Shown here piece by piece: positions 5,991 to 6,461 of a DNA stretch of 6,461 nucleotides. Under the pieces are notes generated by a model. It saw only the letters and a list, made by a program, of their open reading frames with translations, was not told the origin of the DNA and searched no databases. Numbering within the stretch: position 1 is the first letter of the stretch; each line of letters starts with the position of its first letter. Source of the stretch: Actinomycetes bacterium (lineage in GTDB: Bacteria; Actinomycetota; Acidimicrobiia; Acidimicrobiales; RAAP-2); the NCBI GenBank assembly GCA_021787255.1, contig JAJYMD010000068.1, forward strand, positions 1 through 6,461, read 5' to 3'. The position numbers and the translations under genes are program-made.

Positions 5991-6311
5991 GTGCGTCTCC
6001 TTTCTCGCGGCCGCTTCCCGCTCACCCCCGCATCTCCGCTCGCTCGTGGACGGGAGGTGAGCATCACGCTCGACGGGCGCCCGGTGGTGGCCTACGAGGG
6101 CGAGACCGTCGCGGCGGTCCTCATCGCCGAGGAAGGGCTGATGACCCGCCGGACGTCGAGCGGTGCGAGCCGTGGCATCTACTGCGGGATGGGCGTGTGC
6201 TTCGAGTGCCTCGTCGTGGTGGACGGCGTGCCGAACACCCGGGCGTGCATGACCTTGGTGGCCGACGGGATGCGAGTGGAGCGCCAGGAGGGCGCGGGCC
6301 CGCTTCGCTGA
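5991..6311 (+). CDS. Small [2Fe-2S] ferredoxin-like subunit (HcnA / SoxA N-terminal type)
   Basis: Small plant-type ferredoxin-fold protein of 106 residues. The core starts at VSITLDGRPVVAYEGETVAA (23-42) and carries the cluster ligands Cys65, Cys70, Cys73 and Cys86 (CxxxxCxxC-x12-C) in GIYCGMGVCFECLVVVDG and RACMTLV. The CGMGVCFEC sequence is characteristic of the small subunits of flavin dehydrogenases such as hydrogen-cyanide synthase, opine oxidase, hydroxyproline dehydrogenase and heterotetrameric sarcosine oxidase; there it shuttles electrons from the FAD subunits. The start is uncertain: GTG 5991 gives a basic 22-residue N-terminal extension, while GTG 6057 begins right at the conserved core but has its GGGAGG directly abutting. 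Family members often have a short basic N-terminus, so 5991 is kept. An FAD-binding partner is expected beside it, but none is seen within the remaining 150 bp. It is divergent from the SDR pair and shares its control region. Confidence 0.88.
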   Translation: MRLLSRGRFPLTPASPLARGREVSITLDGRPVVAYEGETVAAVLIAEEGLMTRRTSSGASRGIYCGMGVCFECLVVVDGVPNTRACMTLVADGMRVERQEGAGPLR

Positions 6312-6461
6312 CGCGGCCCTCGAGCCGCTCGTGGCGATCACGGACGGACGTGGGCGCAGGGAGGACCGCCGCACGCTCCTCTCGCGCTCGGCGTGCTCTG
6401 CACGCAGGCTCGCCGCCCGCGCGCGTGCCGGCCCGATCCCGTCACCGGTGATGGAGAAGGA
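6312..6461. other. Terminal 150 bp with no supportable gene
   Basis: One plus-strand frame is open from GTG 6331 to the window edge and two minus-strand frames stay open for 120 bp or more, but all are Arg/Ala/Ser-rich without a recognisable motif, as expected of GC-rich noncoding or shadow frames. The Gly-rich FAD motif of the expected partner subunit is absent. ATG 6451, in the 10-bp palindrome-flanked stretch at the edge, could begin the next gene, but no SD precedes it and only 11 bases are visible. Confidence 0.4.

Noticed and set aside
6318..6325. CCTCGAGC repeated from the 5924-5959 dyad, also present in inverted form at 2911-2918
   Set aside because: The CTCGAG core is a common word in this GC-rich DNA. 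The 2911 copy is part of an SD region, and no second arm accompanies the isolated copies.
6442..6451. Perfect 10-bp palindrome TCACCGGTGA near the window edge
   Set aside because: Short, and its symmetry does not extend. With no gene defined beside it, it cannot be distinguished from chance.

Overview
The window is a dense, very GC-rich piece of bacterial chromosome. GTG starts, strong AGGAGG-type ribosome sites, overlapping stop/start codons and an F420-type luciferase-like oxidoreductase point to an actinomycete (Actinomycetota). A finer assignment is not supported. No RNA gene, CRISPR array, insertion sequence or phage gene is visible.

Layout. (1) Positions 1-4210, plus strand: one tight operon. 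It has a polar amino-acid-type ABC importer in the order substrate-binding protein (5' end cut by the window), permease, ATPase, followed by a luciferase-like F420-type oxidoreductase and a small cupin. The last two junctions are 1-4 bp overlaps with strong SD sites, so the two cytoplasmic proteins are made together with the importer. (2) 4211-4279: short convergent spacer with a GC-rich hairpin, possibly a shared terminator. (3) 4280-5913, minus strand: two short-chain dehydrogenase/reductases (SDRs), the promoter-proximal one NAD-type and the distal one NADP-type by fingerprint, separated by 101 bp carrying three tandem 13-bp repeats. (4) 5914-5990: divergent control region with a striking nested inverted repeat. 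(5) 5991-6311, plus strand: a small [2Fe-2S] protein of the HcnA/SoxA N-terminal type, normally a subunit of a flavin-dependent amine, opine or imino-acid dehydrogenase. Its expected FAD partner is not in the window. (6) 6312-6461: no gene I can support.

Together the genes look like a catabolic locus. An amino-acid-like or other small polar nitrogen compound is imported and then oxidised by several redox enzymes (F420/flavin oxidoreductase, SDRs, an Fe-S/flavin dehydrogenase), with a cupin that has lost every usual metal ligand. The substrate cannot be read from the sequence. The most interesting items are: (a) an 18-bp-period duplication at the end of the permease gene in which one copy reads CAG and the other TAG, so that the stop appears to truncate a reading frame that would otherwise end in a GTGA overlap with the ATPase; (b) the nested 36-bp dyad between the divergent genes, which also overlaps a ribosome binding site; (c) the triple repeat ahead of the second SDR; (d) the metal-ligand-free cupin co-translated with an F420-type enzyme.
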